Position numbers and translations under genes: made by a program. Under the pieces are notes generated by a model. It worked only from the letters and a program-made list of their open reading frames with translations, was not told the origin of the DNA and searched no databases. This document shows, piece after piece, positions 12,022 to 23,304 of a DNA stretch of 64,000 nucleotides. Position 1 is the first letter of the stretch. Each line of letters begins with the position of its first letter. This DNA is from Arachnopeziza araneosa (taxonomy: Eukaryota; Ascomycota; Leotiomycetes; Helotiales; Arachnopezizaceae): assembly GCA_003988855.1 (NCBI GenBank), contig QYAI01000134.1, positions 98,229 to 162,228 on the forward strand. Direction: 5' to 3'.

Positions 12022-12889
12022 TCAGCTGTATTTGTCGTGCTTATTCTTGACTTTGACAAGTAATAAAGCTTCATGGTAGTCGCCCTCTCGCCTCGCCTTC
12101 TTTAGCTTCCGCACTTCGTCGTCCTCCAGTCTCCTTCCAACAGCTTCCTCAAGCTCTTTTCTGCTAATCTTCTCTCTGGCCTTTTCCTCCTTTGAAGCTT
12201 TTAATTTTGGTTTGAATCGAGCTTGCATTCGTAAACGAAAGGTTGTGTTGAACGTAATAGATTCAGCATCCCCGCGTATTTCTGGCATTGCGTTGATTTT
12301 GGAAGACGTTGATGGTTTAATAGTCAGGAATGTCTCTCGTAAAGTCTGAATTTGAAATGTGCCTGGTGTATCTGCAGTAGGTATCGCTAAGAAGGATTCA
12401 AGAGGAGAAACAGCTTCGGTATTACTGGACAAAACGCCATACTTATCGCAACTCAAATACCTATGGAGAAGTTAGCCAGCTCTTTACGCAAACAACTCAT
12501 TTGCCTTACTTTCCATGGTGACCCTTAAAGCTAAACGTTTCTGTCCCTGCCACCTTATTCGCAACCCATACCTGCCTCACATCATGAGGTTCCGCAGTTG
12601 ATGGGTCGTCGTCGATAATGTTTTCTAATGTGCTCGAAAAGACTTTCCCGTTCGTGTCGCAAGCTATACAAGTAGGTGGTTCCGAAGGCAAGACTATAAC
12701 AATCGGACCAACAATATCTCCTGGCGCCTCAGCAGTGACCCAACTATCATCTGCAGCATCATCCTCTGCTGTGGACGGCACAATTTCTTTCGAGGAAGAG
12801 GCTTCCGTATCACCAAACTTCTCAGCAGTATCTATACGCTTCCTCTTCTTCGTTTTCTTGTCGCCTTTGAATGTTAATGGCTTGACCAT
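12022..12889 (-). CDS. FRG1: FRG1-like protein
   Basis: Two exons (12889-12510, 12460-12022) with a 49 nt intron give 272 residues, close to the roughly 260 residues of FRG1 proteins, which are nuclear/nucleolar, associate with spliceosomes and bind actin. The N-terminus is MVKPLTFKGDKKTKKRKR, a basic localisation signal. The beta-trefoil core spans about residues 45-210, with QVWVANKVAGTETFSFKG, then across the splice site KYLSCDKYGVLSSNTEAV and later TFQIQTLRETFLTI. The C-terminus is a charged helix (RKELEEAVGRRLEDDEVRKL) followed by KKARREGDYHEALL, also typical. I start at 12889 because the upstream in-frame residues resemble translated leader and the family begins at the lysine-rich MVKPL. 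Confidence 0.85.
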
Positions 12890-13092
12890 TTTCAGTTCGT
12901 AATGAAAGGATATTGTGATGATATTCAAGATGTTCGAAGCTCTGAGCTTCGGCGTTCGGAGGTTGGTGGGGGAAAGAACTAATCCTGAATAGGTAGCTGC
13001 ACACCTCAAGCATACATCCTTCATCAAAGGAATATTTTTCTTCTAATCATTCGTGTTCCTTTTTTCCTTCTTGGATATTCAAATCGAGCAGG

Positions 13093-14309
13093 ATGTCGTT
13101 AAAAGCAGTCACAGTTAGTCTTGAGGATCTGAAGAATGGTGATGTTAAATAAACCTTTCTCCATTGATCCGTCCACTAACTTCCTTAGGTGATATCTCAT
13201 TCTCAACCTTAGAAGATGCTTTTGGCCCAGAATCCCTCGGAATCATCATAGTGAAGGATGTTCCTTCCGAGTTTCTCGAACTTCGTCATCGTCTTCTCTC
13301 TTACTCTTCTTATCTTGGAAACCTGCCTCAATTCCGCCTTGATAAGATTGAGAACCCCGCTGCCAAATACTTGACAGGTTGGAGCCGAGGTAAAGAAACA
13401 TTAAAAAATGGTCAAATAGACACCCACAAAGGATCGTTCTATGCCAATTGTGCATTCTATGTTGATCCAAGCCTCTCATGTGCAACACCTACAGCCAAGT
13501 TTTCTCCAGAAAACTTCCCAGAATACCTGAGTCCCAATCTCTGGCCTTCTATTACAGGTTTCAAAGAGACTTTTGAGGATTTGTGTCGAATTATCATTGA
13601 TACCGCAGTCTTGGTTGCTAAGGTTTGTGATCGCTATGCTGAAAAGGAGATCCCAGAGTTCAAACCTGGATACTTGGAACATGTTGTCAAGACTTCTACA
13701 ACAACCAAGGCCAGATTATTACATTACTTTCCAGCTGATCCAAACGAAAAGAGCCATGACAATAATGATGATTGGTGCGCCACACATCTTGACCGTACGA
13801 GCTCTAATAAATCTACTCAGCCTATCCTGGCATATTCATGAAACAAAACTAACCCTCAATATCTAGACGGTTGCTTGACTGGCCTAACATCTGCTATGTT
13901 CATCAACGAGACTCTCTCTGTTCCTTCTATGCCAATGGCCTATTCATACAATCCAAAATACCTCCCCACTCTCACAGAACTCGACGCATCACCAGATCCC
14001 ACTGCGGGACTTTACATCCAGTCTCGAAGCGGAGAGACGATCCAAGTCAAGATCCCGCGAGGTTGTATTGCTTTCCAGACAGGAGAAGCATTGGAGAGGA
14101 TCACGAAAGGAAAGTTCAAAGCTGTGCCACACTTTGTGAGAGGTGTGAGACCAAGCGTTAGTGAAGATGGGGCCAGTGCATCGAGGATTGCAAGAAACAC
14201 CTTGGCGGTATTTACACAGCCTAATCTCGGAGAAATAGTGGATTCAGAAAAGGGGATTACTTTTGGAGAGTTCGCGAGAGGAGTTGTGGAGAAGAATACC
14301 ACGAAATGA
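13093..14309 (+). CDS. 2-oxoglutarate/Fe(II)-dependent oxygenase (isopenicillin N synthase-like)
   Basis: Three exons (13093-13138, 13189-13794, 13867-14309) give 364 residues. The exon 2/3 junction rebuilds the iron-binding motif: WCATHLDHGCLTGLT carries the His and Asp ligands. The distal His is in AVPHFVRGV, and the 2-oxoglutarate-binding Arg is probably in SRIARNTLAVF. The N-terminal part (TLEDAFGPESLGIIIVKDVP) matches the non-haem dioxygenase N-terminal domain. The double-stranded beta-helix fold is therefore complete. The substrate cannot be read from the sequence. Neighbours are housekeeping genes, so a secondary-metabolism role is not indicated. Homologues in fungi are usually annotated as clavaminate- or IPNS-like. 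No signal peptide is visible, so the protein is probably cytosolic. It diverges from the FRG1-like gene with about 200 nt between the starts. Confidence 0.85.
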
Positions 14310-14641
14310 GAGTCACATGTCAATGATTAATGCTGTACCAGATACAATAGAAGTCTCAATCTACCTAGATGGAACAATCTTTACTTCGAGTTAAATCACT
14401 TGGTTCGTGATATTACTTCATCTTATAATCAAGCCTGGTCGAGTTATCTACTCCTGGCCCTGAATTTAAGATGCCCTCCAAAATCTTCAAGTGTAGAATC
14501 GGGAGACTCAATTGCAGAGGGCACTTGAGATTCCAAAAGCCGCAGAAAATTGATTTGGCTCTTCTCGTATTATGGTGCTATTTCATTTCCTACAAAGAGC
14601 CGTATCTAAAGTTTGAACAGAATACGCACAACATCCAAGCC
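14310..14641. other. Convergent intergenic region
   Basis: Short space between the oxygenase (+) and the small helical protein (-). No gene is supported; the frame at 14471-15022 is the antisense shadow of the downstream gene. Confidence 0.4.
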
Positions 14642-15791
14642 CTACTTCTCTCTTGTAAACAAACCAGAAACTTTCTTTCTCACTCTTCTTCCAGCTCTGC
14701 CAATGTTCGACATACTCTCAGACATTCTCAGTCTCTGGCCAACTGGAACCGGAATCCTCGATGCATCAGGCCCAACAAGAATCTGAGTAGCATCACTCGC
14801 CTTCCTCAACTTGGGACCACAACTATATCTCAAACTCCTCCTCAATCTATCATTCTCGATAGCCGTGGGACTTGCAATCCTTGCAATCCTCGTAGCAGGC
14901 TGAGACCGAGCATCGCGCGCGGGACTTCCAACAACTTTTCGTGGAATGCGGGGAAGAGCTTTGTCTTTGTTGGGAGCGATATTGCGGGCAGCATTTGGGG
15001 CGGTAGATGGGGCAAAATTTGAATCGACATTCGCCGGCGCAGAAACTGCTTCAGCAGCGTTTAGAACGAGATTGACTTCCGTGGTGAGGAGGCAGACATT
15101 GCTGTAGAGCGCGAGGACCGCGGAGCCGGCAGCATCGATAGCATTTCGAGCATCTGTAGCTGCTGCGACACAGGCTGCACTATGTTCGAGGAGGGATGCT
15201 AGTCGAACTCTCGAGGTAGAATCGCTGCTCGTCTTCGACAATGTGACAAGTTTTGAGAGCCGAGAGGATGCGGTAACGATAATGCTGTTGAGATCTTGGT
15301 TGTTTAGTTCGATCATTGTCGAAAAGGTTTTGATAGTTGCTGCGTCAGTAGAGAGGAGAGTTGGGACAGATTGAAGTGCTTCGACATTCTCGATGATAGT
15401 ATCGTCCAGATCTGGTGAATGTTAATTATGAAAATTCACATTGACAAGTAGATGTTTGATTTACCAGCAGTGTTACCGAGATTCTGGTCTGCAACAGGTG
15501 CACCGCGATCTCTCGCTGTCGACTCCTGGGGCGTCCCGGTGCCGGCGGAAGGCTATCGACTGCTATCAGCAAATAAAGATAGTACAACGAATAATATTCA
15601 GCTGTGGAAACTTTGAAAAGTGAAAGTTCTTGACAAACGATTTTGAATTCGATTTCATTGTCGAAATTCAGATAGATCTACATAAAACATTCAAGAGAAT
15701 AGGGAAAACTTACAATTGGCAGAGAAAGAGAAAGTCGATCCGCTCTTTGAACATTGACCTGAGCTGCTTGGGTAGTAGCTGAATCCATCAT
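14642..15791 (-). CDS. Fungal helical protein of unknown function
   Basis: Three exons (15791-15714, 15552-15465, 15411-14642) with introns of 161 and 53 nt join in frame to 311 residues; the second intron has a CAG acceptor and the first a TAG acceptor. The N-terminus is MMDSATTQAAQVNVQRADRL. The middle (about residues 56-155) is rich in Ala, Leu and Ser and reads as several amphipathic helices, for example TIIENVEALQSVPTLL and AATDARNAIDAAGSAVLALY. The C-terminal third is disordered and very basic, with RKVVGSPARDARSQPATR and a final RRVRKKVSGLFTREK. The helical part recalls N-terminal helical domains seen in several fungal signalling or STAND proteins, but I cannot name the family. No signal or membrane segment is visible. 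Confidence 0.6.
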
Positions 15792-18017
15792 GTCTTAGTA
15801 CAAGTAACGAAAGCTGAAGGAACAGTAAGTATCAGAGTACAATGTGCGCAAAGACTGAGTGTGTACTTCCTGCGTAGGGCAACAGACTGAAAGTCGATGC
15901 TTCCTCTTAGTCAAATATAGCTGGTCAAACGAAGACTAATGTCGGAAAGGTAGGTAACGGTAGCTAAGTAAAGATAGCGAAAGTCAAAGTCGATGTGCTC
16001 TACGGGCAATAGATTGTGAGTTGGGTTTGCTTATAAGAGCAATTTTGTTTTCGACAATAAGCCTTACATTTGATAGGAACGTGATATCTGACGAAATCGA
16101 CTATCAGAAATTTGCAAGTTAGAACTATGATGAGTGGGAGTCAAACTCGCTAGTTCCGCTGAACAATGAATCCTAAGGGAATTCATTTCTCGTTGTGATG
16201 TAACTTTCGACAATGAGATTGAAAGAAAAAAGGAAAAGAGACTTGAAACATACTGGTATTAGAATTCGATATCGAGCAGACCGTTATAGAAATGAGGACG
16301 TGTTTCCTTCATAGGAGATGAACTCTAACTTTGATTATCTTCAAGTGACAATGCTGTACTCGACGATGGGCGTGAAGCTGTGTGATTCAGAGGACCGGGT
16401 CAGATCTTGTGGAGACCAAGGCAAAAGATGACTTTCTGGGAAAGTGATGACTTGAGGAAGAATTGTATTTAGATCCGCTTTACGTGACGACAAATGTAAT
16501 CCCAACGATCAGGCGTGACTTAAGAGTTGTAACAGTCAGCAATCTGTGATTGCAAATTTCTGGAGACTAAGCTGAAGGCGTTCAAACTACTGAGGAAATG
16601 AGTTGAAAAACCTGTTCGTTGGGTGGAATGATCCGGCTTTTGTCGGCGATGTCATCCTCTTGTTTTTGTTACCCTCGATTGCAGCCTCAGGGGTTCGCTA
16701 AACTAGTAGGTACTAAACGAGCGTATAATTGAAAGTGCCGGCTGAGGCAAGAATCTACTTATCGTAATAGGAGTGCGGGTTGATAACATAGGTATATCTC
16801 CACGTGAAAGAATGCCAGGTTGGTTCTGTACATTTCGAAAGCTGTTATTCTGACATCAAAGGTCATGGTAAGGTTCAAGTAAGTTTCGCAGGCAGGTTTC
16901 TACTACGCTAAAGTGCGGCTTCTTGTTTAAATCTTCAGGAGCAGATGCTTATCATGTATTTCCTTCTTTTTTAGACAGTGGAAGGACTGACTAGTGTATA
17001 TTACAGCCTTGGTGTTCTCCATCGAATACGAATGAGGGAACGAACTACTTGGTCTTTTAATTGTAAAGCTAATGACATTGTTGAAGAGTAACATGTTGGA
17101 AGGATTTCTGTAGGTGCTTTTAATATTATGTAAGATGTTTTAGTGCAACCTACCTTGACTCAGTGAGAGAAGAACGACGGACCATGAGTTGTACAGATTT
17201 CAGATCAAAATATCAAGTCCCGTCACTGTGGTAAAGTATGAAGATTCTTAAACTTCTTAACAGGTCTTTGTTCTCAGAAATGAAACTGGATTGTAAACAT
17301 CAAACAATAACAACTCCAAACAATGCAAAACAAACATAATGTCGCAAACACCGACAAGGGACTTTAAGTGCGCTAGGCATAGCAGAAGTGCAACAAATAC
17401 ATCATGAGCATATTTAAAGTACAGATTAAAACAGAGCAACAACGCTTTCTCCTCCCTCCTCTTAACTGGAGTAGTAGCTATTCCTTAAAGGAATACTGGT
17501 AGTCTACCTTGAGGGTGACAAGAAAGCTAACGCTGTTCTATGTATGCAAGATTTGCCCTTATTACACATACTAGCTACTGTTTCATCTGACTGGTTTCAT
17601 ATGTGCTAAGTTGCATACGGTAAAATGATCTATTCACTGTTCGAATTGGTGAAGAGAACAGGGAGGTCGTTGTCTGTCTCGGCTTATTCTTAGTAAGCGC
17701 CCATAAGAAACTCCCGAGCCGTTTTCTCTATTTTTGACCTCCTCTGCCAAGCATCTCCTAGAAAAATGTCCCACAAATAAACAGGAGCAAGGGAAAATGG
17801 GTTAAAGAATCGATGAATGATTTTAATTCATTTCAGCTCCAATTAAGCTATACATCAACCATGAGCCTCCTTATAGCAGCCATTGCCACTGTGGTATAAA
17901 TTCTAAGTGAGTGTATAAACGAGTGTATGTAAACGCCAATTCAATTTGTCCTCCATCTATCCCAACCCTGTAGCCGTAACCTAATGCATCCAAGTCATTG
18001 CCAGAGCAGCTTGCATC
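15792..18017. other. Gene-free stretch
   Basis: About 2.2 kb with no supported gene. Reading frames are short and AT-biased, and one Cys/Leu-rich frame at 17257-17442 (-) has no start context or homology I can recognise. It probably holds the promoter of the helical protein and the 3' region of the GH5 gene. Confidence 0.5.
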
Positions 18018-19490
18018 TTACGACGAACAGATGGCCGTGAATTCCCTATTTGTCAATGGCTGAGGGAAGAGACCTGCGTCTAGAAGGGCGAAGGCATCCC
18101 ATTCATGTGCAGCTTCAGTCTTAAAGTTCCAGAATATCCTAAAAACGACATGAGTTAGACTAACCCCTTAAGAGATGGAAGAATTGATGACCTACCATCC
18201 TTGAGTATGGCTCTCGAAAGTGCTGAGCTGAGCCTCGATATATCCTCTCATGTCACCTTTGAATGTCTCATTCCAATTCGCAATGTTGCTCTTGTCTGAG
18301 CAAGTACCAACGTACGAAGAGCCTGGATAAGTACCATCGTACCGAGAGCCAATATTATAGCCATTCAGAGCCGGTGCACAATCGGTCATAGCAGCGGTCC
18401 ACTCTCCTACAACCACCCATTTATCAGCATTAGATGCGTACGATGGGGCGTTGTTGCAGACGAGTTGACGATGTTGCCATGGCGCGAGAGCCACCAATTC
18501 ATTGGTGAAAACTTGATATTCGTGGTGGTCGACAGCCACTTCTCTTCATCAGTAAAGCATATAGGATAGGAACATCAGACTTACCATTTTGCGCGTTGTT
18601 GTCGGAAACAGAGAGAACCCCATTCCACTGACTTGGAGGAACAAATCCGTCTTGCATTATGACAGTTGTATCACTGACAGCTCGGACTTGCCCAAACCCA
18701 TCTCGATAGAACTGTGTCAACTGGGCGGAATTCAATGACGAGCTCAGTGGTTCATTCAATAACTCTATGCCAACAATAACGTCCTGGTATGACGGCTGAG
18801 CATACTTGGCTGAGATGGTCTCGAGCACCGAAAGAGTTTGCGCAATTGTATCGCCTTGCTGCCATCCTGGCGTGGTGACACGATGTCCGCTGTTGTCAAA
18901 TCCATTCTGTGATCCAGGTGCACCATGCAGATCGATCCAGATCTTCAATCCTGTTCCGCGAGCCCAATCAACTGCCGCGTCAAGGTATGGTGCTGCACCT
19001 TGAGTATATGGCTCTCCGTCGAACAAAGCATATGCCCAGTATCCAATGGGTATTCTAACAGTATTGAAACCGGCGTTTGCGATTTTCTGGAAGTCCGAGA
19101 AAGTACACCAGGTGTCCCACTGCAATAGTTAGCCCAAAGCTGAGATATATAAATCCGCAACTCACATGTGGCTTTAGAACATTGTTATATGCCGCCTCGT
19201 TTCCCAGCTTTTGGCCAAGAGTATATTCGTCCACGATCCCCAATGACTGATCAAGGTTTTGAAAGATAGAAGGAGTGATCCATGGTTCGAGAAGAAGCCA
19301 ACCTCCGATGTTTAAACCTCGAACTTTCTCTGTTCCCCAACCGAAATCGACTGATCGTTTTGATAATTTATGACTATTTGCTGTTAACCAGGCCCACCTG
19401 AAAAGACAAGCTTCCGCCTTACGTTGTAGTTGGTACTGCTGTTACCAAGCCCGTCACCAGTGCAACGGCAAAAGCGTTTGTGAACCACAT
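18018..19490 (-). CDS. Secreted exo-beta-1,3-glucanase, glycoside hydrolase family 5
   Basis: Five exons (19490-19423, 19373-19166, 19119-18585, 18538-18196, 18138-18018) give 424 residues, the usual size of fungal GH5 subfamily 9 (EXG1-type) enzymes that trim cell-wall beta-1,3-glucan. A signal peptide ([20 protein letters not shown]) is followed by a KEX2-like Lys-Arg site in [11 protein letters not shown]. Family motifs are [37 protein letters not shown] and [17 protein letters not shown]. The catalytic acid/base Glu is in [10 protein letters not shown] and the nucleophile Glu in [14 protein letters not shown], with VDHHEYQVF between them. The ending ([16 protein letters not shown]) is also typical. 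The first intron is 49 nt with an AAATAG acceptor; one internal acceptor is AAG, so those junctions are slightly less certain. It should act outside the cell at the wall. Confidence 0.92.
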
Positions 19491-21184
19491 TTTACGGATT
19501 AAGAATTAAATCACTAAAATGCATTCACCGTAAACATAGAATGAATTAATGTGGTGGCAGAAGCCGGAGGTCTTTCCAAGTTGACCTTGGCATTGGGATA
19601 TATAAGGGAACGGAGAGCATCAGGACAAATTAGGAAGCTAGGCCCGATACTTGGGCAAGCAGAAGCAAAGACCAAGACTGGCAAACCTAGGATCGTCAAT
19701 CATGTTGTTCCCTCTCAAGGGCCAATGCAAACAGGAACAGCTGGACCTGCACAACCTGACGTGCATGAATCATATTGGCTGCAAAAGAGGTCAACGCCAG
19801 GATTCAGGTGTTCAGGACACGAGGATAAATTGGTCCCTCTTTTCGTGCAGCGTTACAGCGCTGTTGTCCTTTCACGGGGCTGGAACCAAGGCCAAGTATG
19901 GGGCAGGAGGGGTGGAGAAGGAGCAAGTTCTTTGAGCCGGCTGGTACCCATGGTGATGCGAGGGTTGGGTTGATGTCGATGTTGACGATGAGCCAGAGGG
20001 CGCGACGTGCATGCCAGTGAGGGCTGTGCGCGAGGGACCCTGAAACTCGCCTCTGAAATGAACTAATGCAGGGGCTGGAAGGGCTGAAGAGGGCAGCGAG
20101 AGACCCAAAATCAAGAAATTCAGCGGGCCCCCAATCACCACGATAGTGGCGTCGCCGTCAATCGCGCTGGTTGAGAGTGGCTTGACGATCCGGAGGCTCT
20201 CAATCTAGAGATTCTCCTCAAGTGCTCCGATAGCTTGGTCTGGATTTAGTACGGGACAAGCGCGTACGAAACTGGACTGGTCAGTTGATGACGACGAGGA
20301 GACGGAGGTTTGTATCTTGTCAACCTCATGATGCTAAAGGTCCAGTCCCGCAAGCACTGCTGATCCAGGTAAGATGTGTTTCGGACCCATTTTCGGCAGC
20401 GGAACAAGACATTTCGAATCGTGATCTGATGATGTCGCAACCGGAGAGTTTCGCCCTCGGATAAAGATAGAATGGTTCATTAAATGATATTCATGCATAC
20501 GGAGCTCTGCTATTGTTTGGCACTGACAGGCATCACAGTGGCAAGACCAACAATCAGGCCGCGCCAGGATGATGGCATCTCATATGCGCGAGTTGCGTAG
20601 TCATAGGAACGAACAAGAACTGGTGAACTTGGAAGGAATCTGGACCTGAGGTCGACGACTCAGCTGGAGGTTTGGTCGAACAGTGTCATCACGTGGAGAT
20701 GCACAATCACGTGAATATCTCAGTCACGCCTCAGTCATGTGACTCTACTCGGCCCACCCAATGCCACTCCTTTCTAATCCAACAGCATCGAACAATAACA
20801 CCATAAAGCAAGAATGACTCTTCAGAGCTGAATTGCGTCTCATTTCTCACCCTGTTCTCATTCGTTCGTCTCTTACCGAGTATGCTCAGTGCCTTTGGTT
20901 TAGTAACAGTGCATCAGGAGCGGCCGATATCAGTGGTTGAGAGACATCTCCTGCAGGTAGAAAGCCTATCGACGCCTCCTCCCGTCAGCAAGGCTTTCAC
21001 ATCGTTTCCAACCAATCTGCGATGAAGAATCAACCATCCTTCCATTCGTTTGTTTTGGCTGCATCCCTAGTTTGTGGGGTATATAATGTTGAGGAAGTCC
21101 TCAGCTGTGGCATTCTCGTTCTTGCAATCTTCGCTTCTCAGACTCGGATAATCAATTGCTCTTGGAGCATCGAAGCGAGACACA
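19491..21184. other. Divergent intergenic region with paired CACGTG sites
   Basis: About 1.7 kb between the GH5 gene (-) and the AAA ATPase (+). No coding region is supported; the frames at 19551-20141 overlap each other on both strands and show no family likeness. Two CACGTG cores lie 18 bp apart at 20690 and 20708 and could be bHLH-factor sites. Confidence 0.45.
20690..20713. promoter_or_regulatory. Paired CACGTG E-box cores
   Basis: CACGTG occurs at 20690-20695 and 20708-20713, about 480 nt upstream of the AAA ATPase start. The motif is a known core for fungal bHLH regulators; function here is inferred only from spacing and position. Confidence 0.3.
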
Positions 21185-22934
21185 ATGACCGACATATATG
21201 CATTCAAGGCCGACGAGGATGACCCAACTACGCCTGAACCATCTCCGCCAGTTCCACCAGCTCCCCGACCACCAAAACCTGAGCCAGAACCAGAACCAGA
21301 ACCAGAACCACTCCCCGAACCCGAGCCTACCCCCGTAGATCCAGCCAGCCTCGTATACTCAGGCTACAAAGCGCACTGTTCAGCGCCCCGTCTCTCCACC
21401 GAACTGGTGATGATCGAAGCAATTCGCTCAGCAAACCCTGATTACAACGTGGCCTGCACCTCTGGTGCAAAAGCAGATCTGATCGGCTTCGCCGCAGCCG
21501 GTAATGCCACCGCTGTATTCGACGATAATGATTACAACGATCTGACGCGATCGTACACCTCAACTACTTCTAAATCTCCTAAACTCCCCGCCACGCTCAA
21601 GAACACGGTCCGTTTTGGTCGCTGGACGTACACGTGGGCAGCAAAAGAGTATCTCATCTATAAAGTCGAGTATTCAGACCCAGGATCGTACAAACCAGCC
21701 GTTAAGCTGTGGTACGTCCTTGCGCCCAAAATTATCGGTCTGAAGGTCATAGACGACCTGCTCTTAGCGGTAGGAGCATTCAGTACTGTTCTCCATAATG
21801 AGATCTATGTCTTTGATGATGGGATGTGGTCGAAAGATGAGGAGCTCTGGGAGTCTGTAGTAGAGGCTTCTTGGGACGATGTGATCCTCCCCTCAACTCT
21901 GAAGAACAACCTCCTCTCAGACGTCCTTAGTTTCTTCGATAGCAAGGATCTCTATAAATCTCTCTCCGTACCGTGGAAGCGTGGATTGATATTGCATGGT
22001 GTTCCTGGAAATGGAAAAACTATCTCCATCAAAGCCTTGATCAACATACTCGGCAAGCGAGCGGAGCCAATCCCTAGGTAAGCCTGTTAATTCTTACAAT
22101 GATTCCTAAGTTCCCCTACATATCAAAGACCCAGAAATCCCATTTATTCTATCCCAAAAAGATTCTCTATCTTCAAACTCAAATCATACTAACTCCCACT
22201 ATAGCCTCTACGTCAAATCCCTCGACTCACTCCAAGGCAAGAAGCCTAGCATCCGCTCCATCTTCTCCCATGCGCGAGACCTCTCTCCCTGTCTTTTGAT
22301 CTTTGAAGACCTGGATACCATCGTAACGGAAAAAACGCGTTCCTACTTCCTTAACGAAGTAGACGGGCTCTCCTCCAACGACGGTATTCTGATGCTCGGG
22401 TCCACCAACTACCTAGAAAACCTAGACGCTGCTATTGCAAAGAGACCTAGTCGTTTTGATCGCAAATATCACTTCCAACTCCCTGGACTGGCCGAGAGAG
22501 AGGCGTATGCTAGGTATTGGGGCCTCAAACTGAAGAATAACCCCTTGGTGCAATGGGAAGAGGGACTAGCAGCTGTGATTGGCAAAATGACTGAAGGATT
22601 CAGCTTTGCCTACCTCAAAGAACTCTTTATTGTTTCACTGCTCCTTATCGCGAGAGGGGGCCACGTTGAAGATGATGAAGAGACGGTCATGGTTGAATAT
22701 GAAGGCGGGAAGATTGATGAGATGAAGAAGGTGAAGGATGTGGAAATCCCTGCAAGTTTGAGGGATAATGTGCTACTGAAGGTGTTGAAGAGTCATGTGA
22801 AGTCGTTGCTCGATGAGATGGATAATGGTAAGGAGAAGGAGGAGGTGGGGGTTGTTGGGAAGGAGAAGGCAGCCGAGAGGATGAGGAGTCTTATCAAGAA
22901 GAATTTGTTTGTGGGAGGGAAAGAGATAGATTAG
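21185..22934 (+). CDS. AAA ATPase, BCS1/AAA-family with Pro-Glu-rich N-terminus
   Basis: Two exons (21185-22077, 22205-22934), intron of 127 nt, 540 residues. The AAA module is complete: Walker A GVPGNGKT, Walker B LLIFEDLD, sensor-1 Asn in LMLGSTNYLENLD and the arginine-finger region AKRPSRFDRKYHF. The N-terminal ~45 residues are Pro/Glu-rich, with a PEPEPEPEPEP run encoded by a hexanucleotide repeat. The next ~220 residues form a domain of unknown function (SGYKAHCSAPRLSTELVMIE, FGRWTYTWAAKEYLIYKVEY). The C-terminus is a charged, probably coiled helix. Similar fungal proteins are often annotated as BCS1-like or CDC48-like, but there is no N-terminal membrane helix here, so a mitochondrial BCS1 role is unlikely. 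It may be a remodelling ATPase; the substrate is unknown. Confidence 0.82.
21281..21311 (+). repeat. (GAACCA)n coding microsatellite
   Basis: Near-perfect hexanucleotide repeat inside the AAA ATPase coding sequence, encoding alternating Pro-Glu. Copy-number change would lengthen or shorten the linker without breaking the frame. Confidence 0.8.
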
Positions 22935-23304
22935 ATGAGTAGAGAGGTGTTGTCCGAAAGGTAGTGCTACCCAAGTACTAGATGAGTCGTTATATCAACC
23001 ACAGTCAGCTCTACTGTCGAGACTTTGATCATTGCTCACTCGACCAGATCAAGCCAAGCCAAAAATAGATGAGAAATCGTCAAATTAAACTTTATATTAC
23101 GATCAACCTACTCCTATAAACTTTCAAGCTTGGTATTGATATTCGCTGAATGACAGTGTTGGGCAAAGGCTAAGAACCTCACGAAGCCAAGAGTGTACAT
23201 GCCCATCGTAGTTTCGGGAACTCTCAAACTAGCGATATATATTTACGATGGATATTGTACCGAATCTCTATCAACTATTCCAAATTTAAAACTCAAATAC
23301 TTTA
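22935..23304. other. Convergent intergenic region
   Basis: 3' UTRs of the AAA ATPase (+) and the gamma-glutamyltransferase (-). AT-rich; no feature is visible. Confidence 0.4.

Noticed and set aside
13093..14309. 2OG/Fe(II) oxygenase as a biosynthetic-cluster tailoring enzyme
   Set aside because: Its neighbours are housekeeping genes and the PKS lies over 40 kb away.
19551..20141. Overlapping frames of 89-140 codons upstream of the GH5 gene
   Set aside because: Frames oppose each other on both strands and show no homology or splice support.
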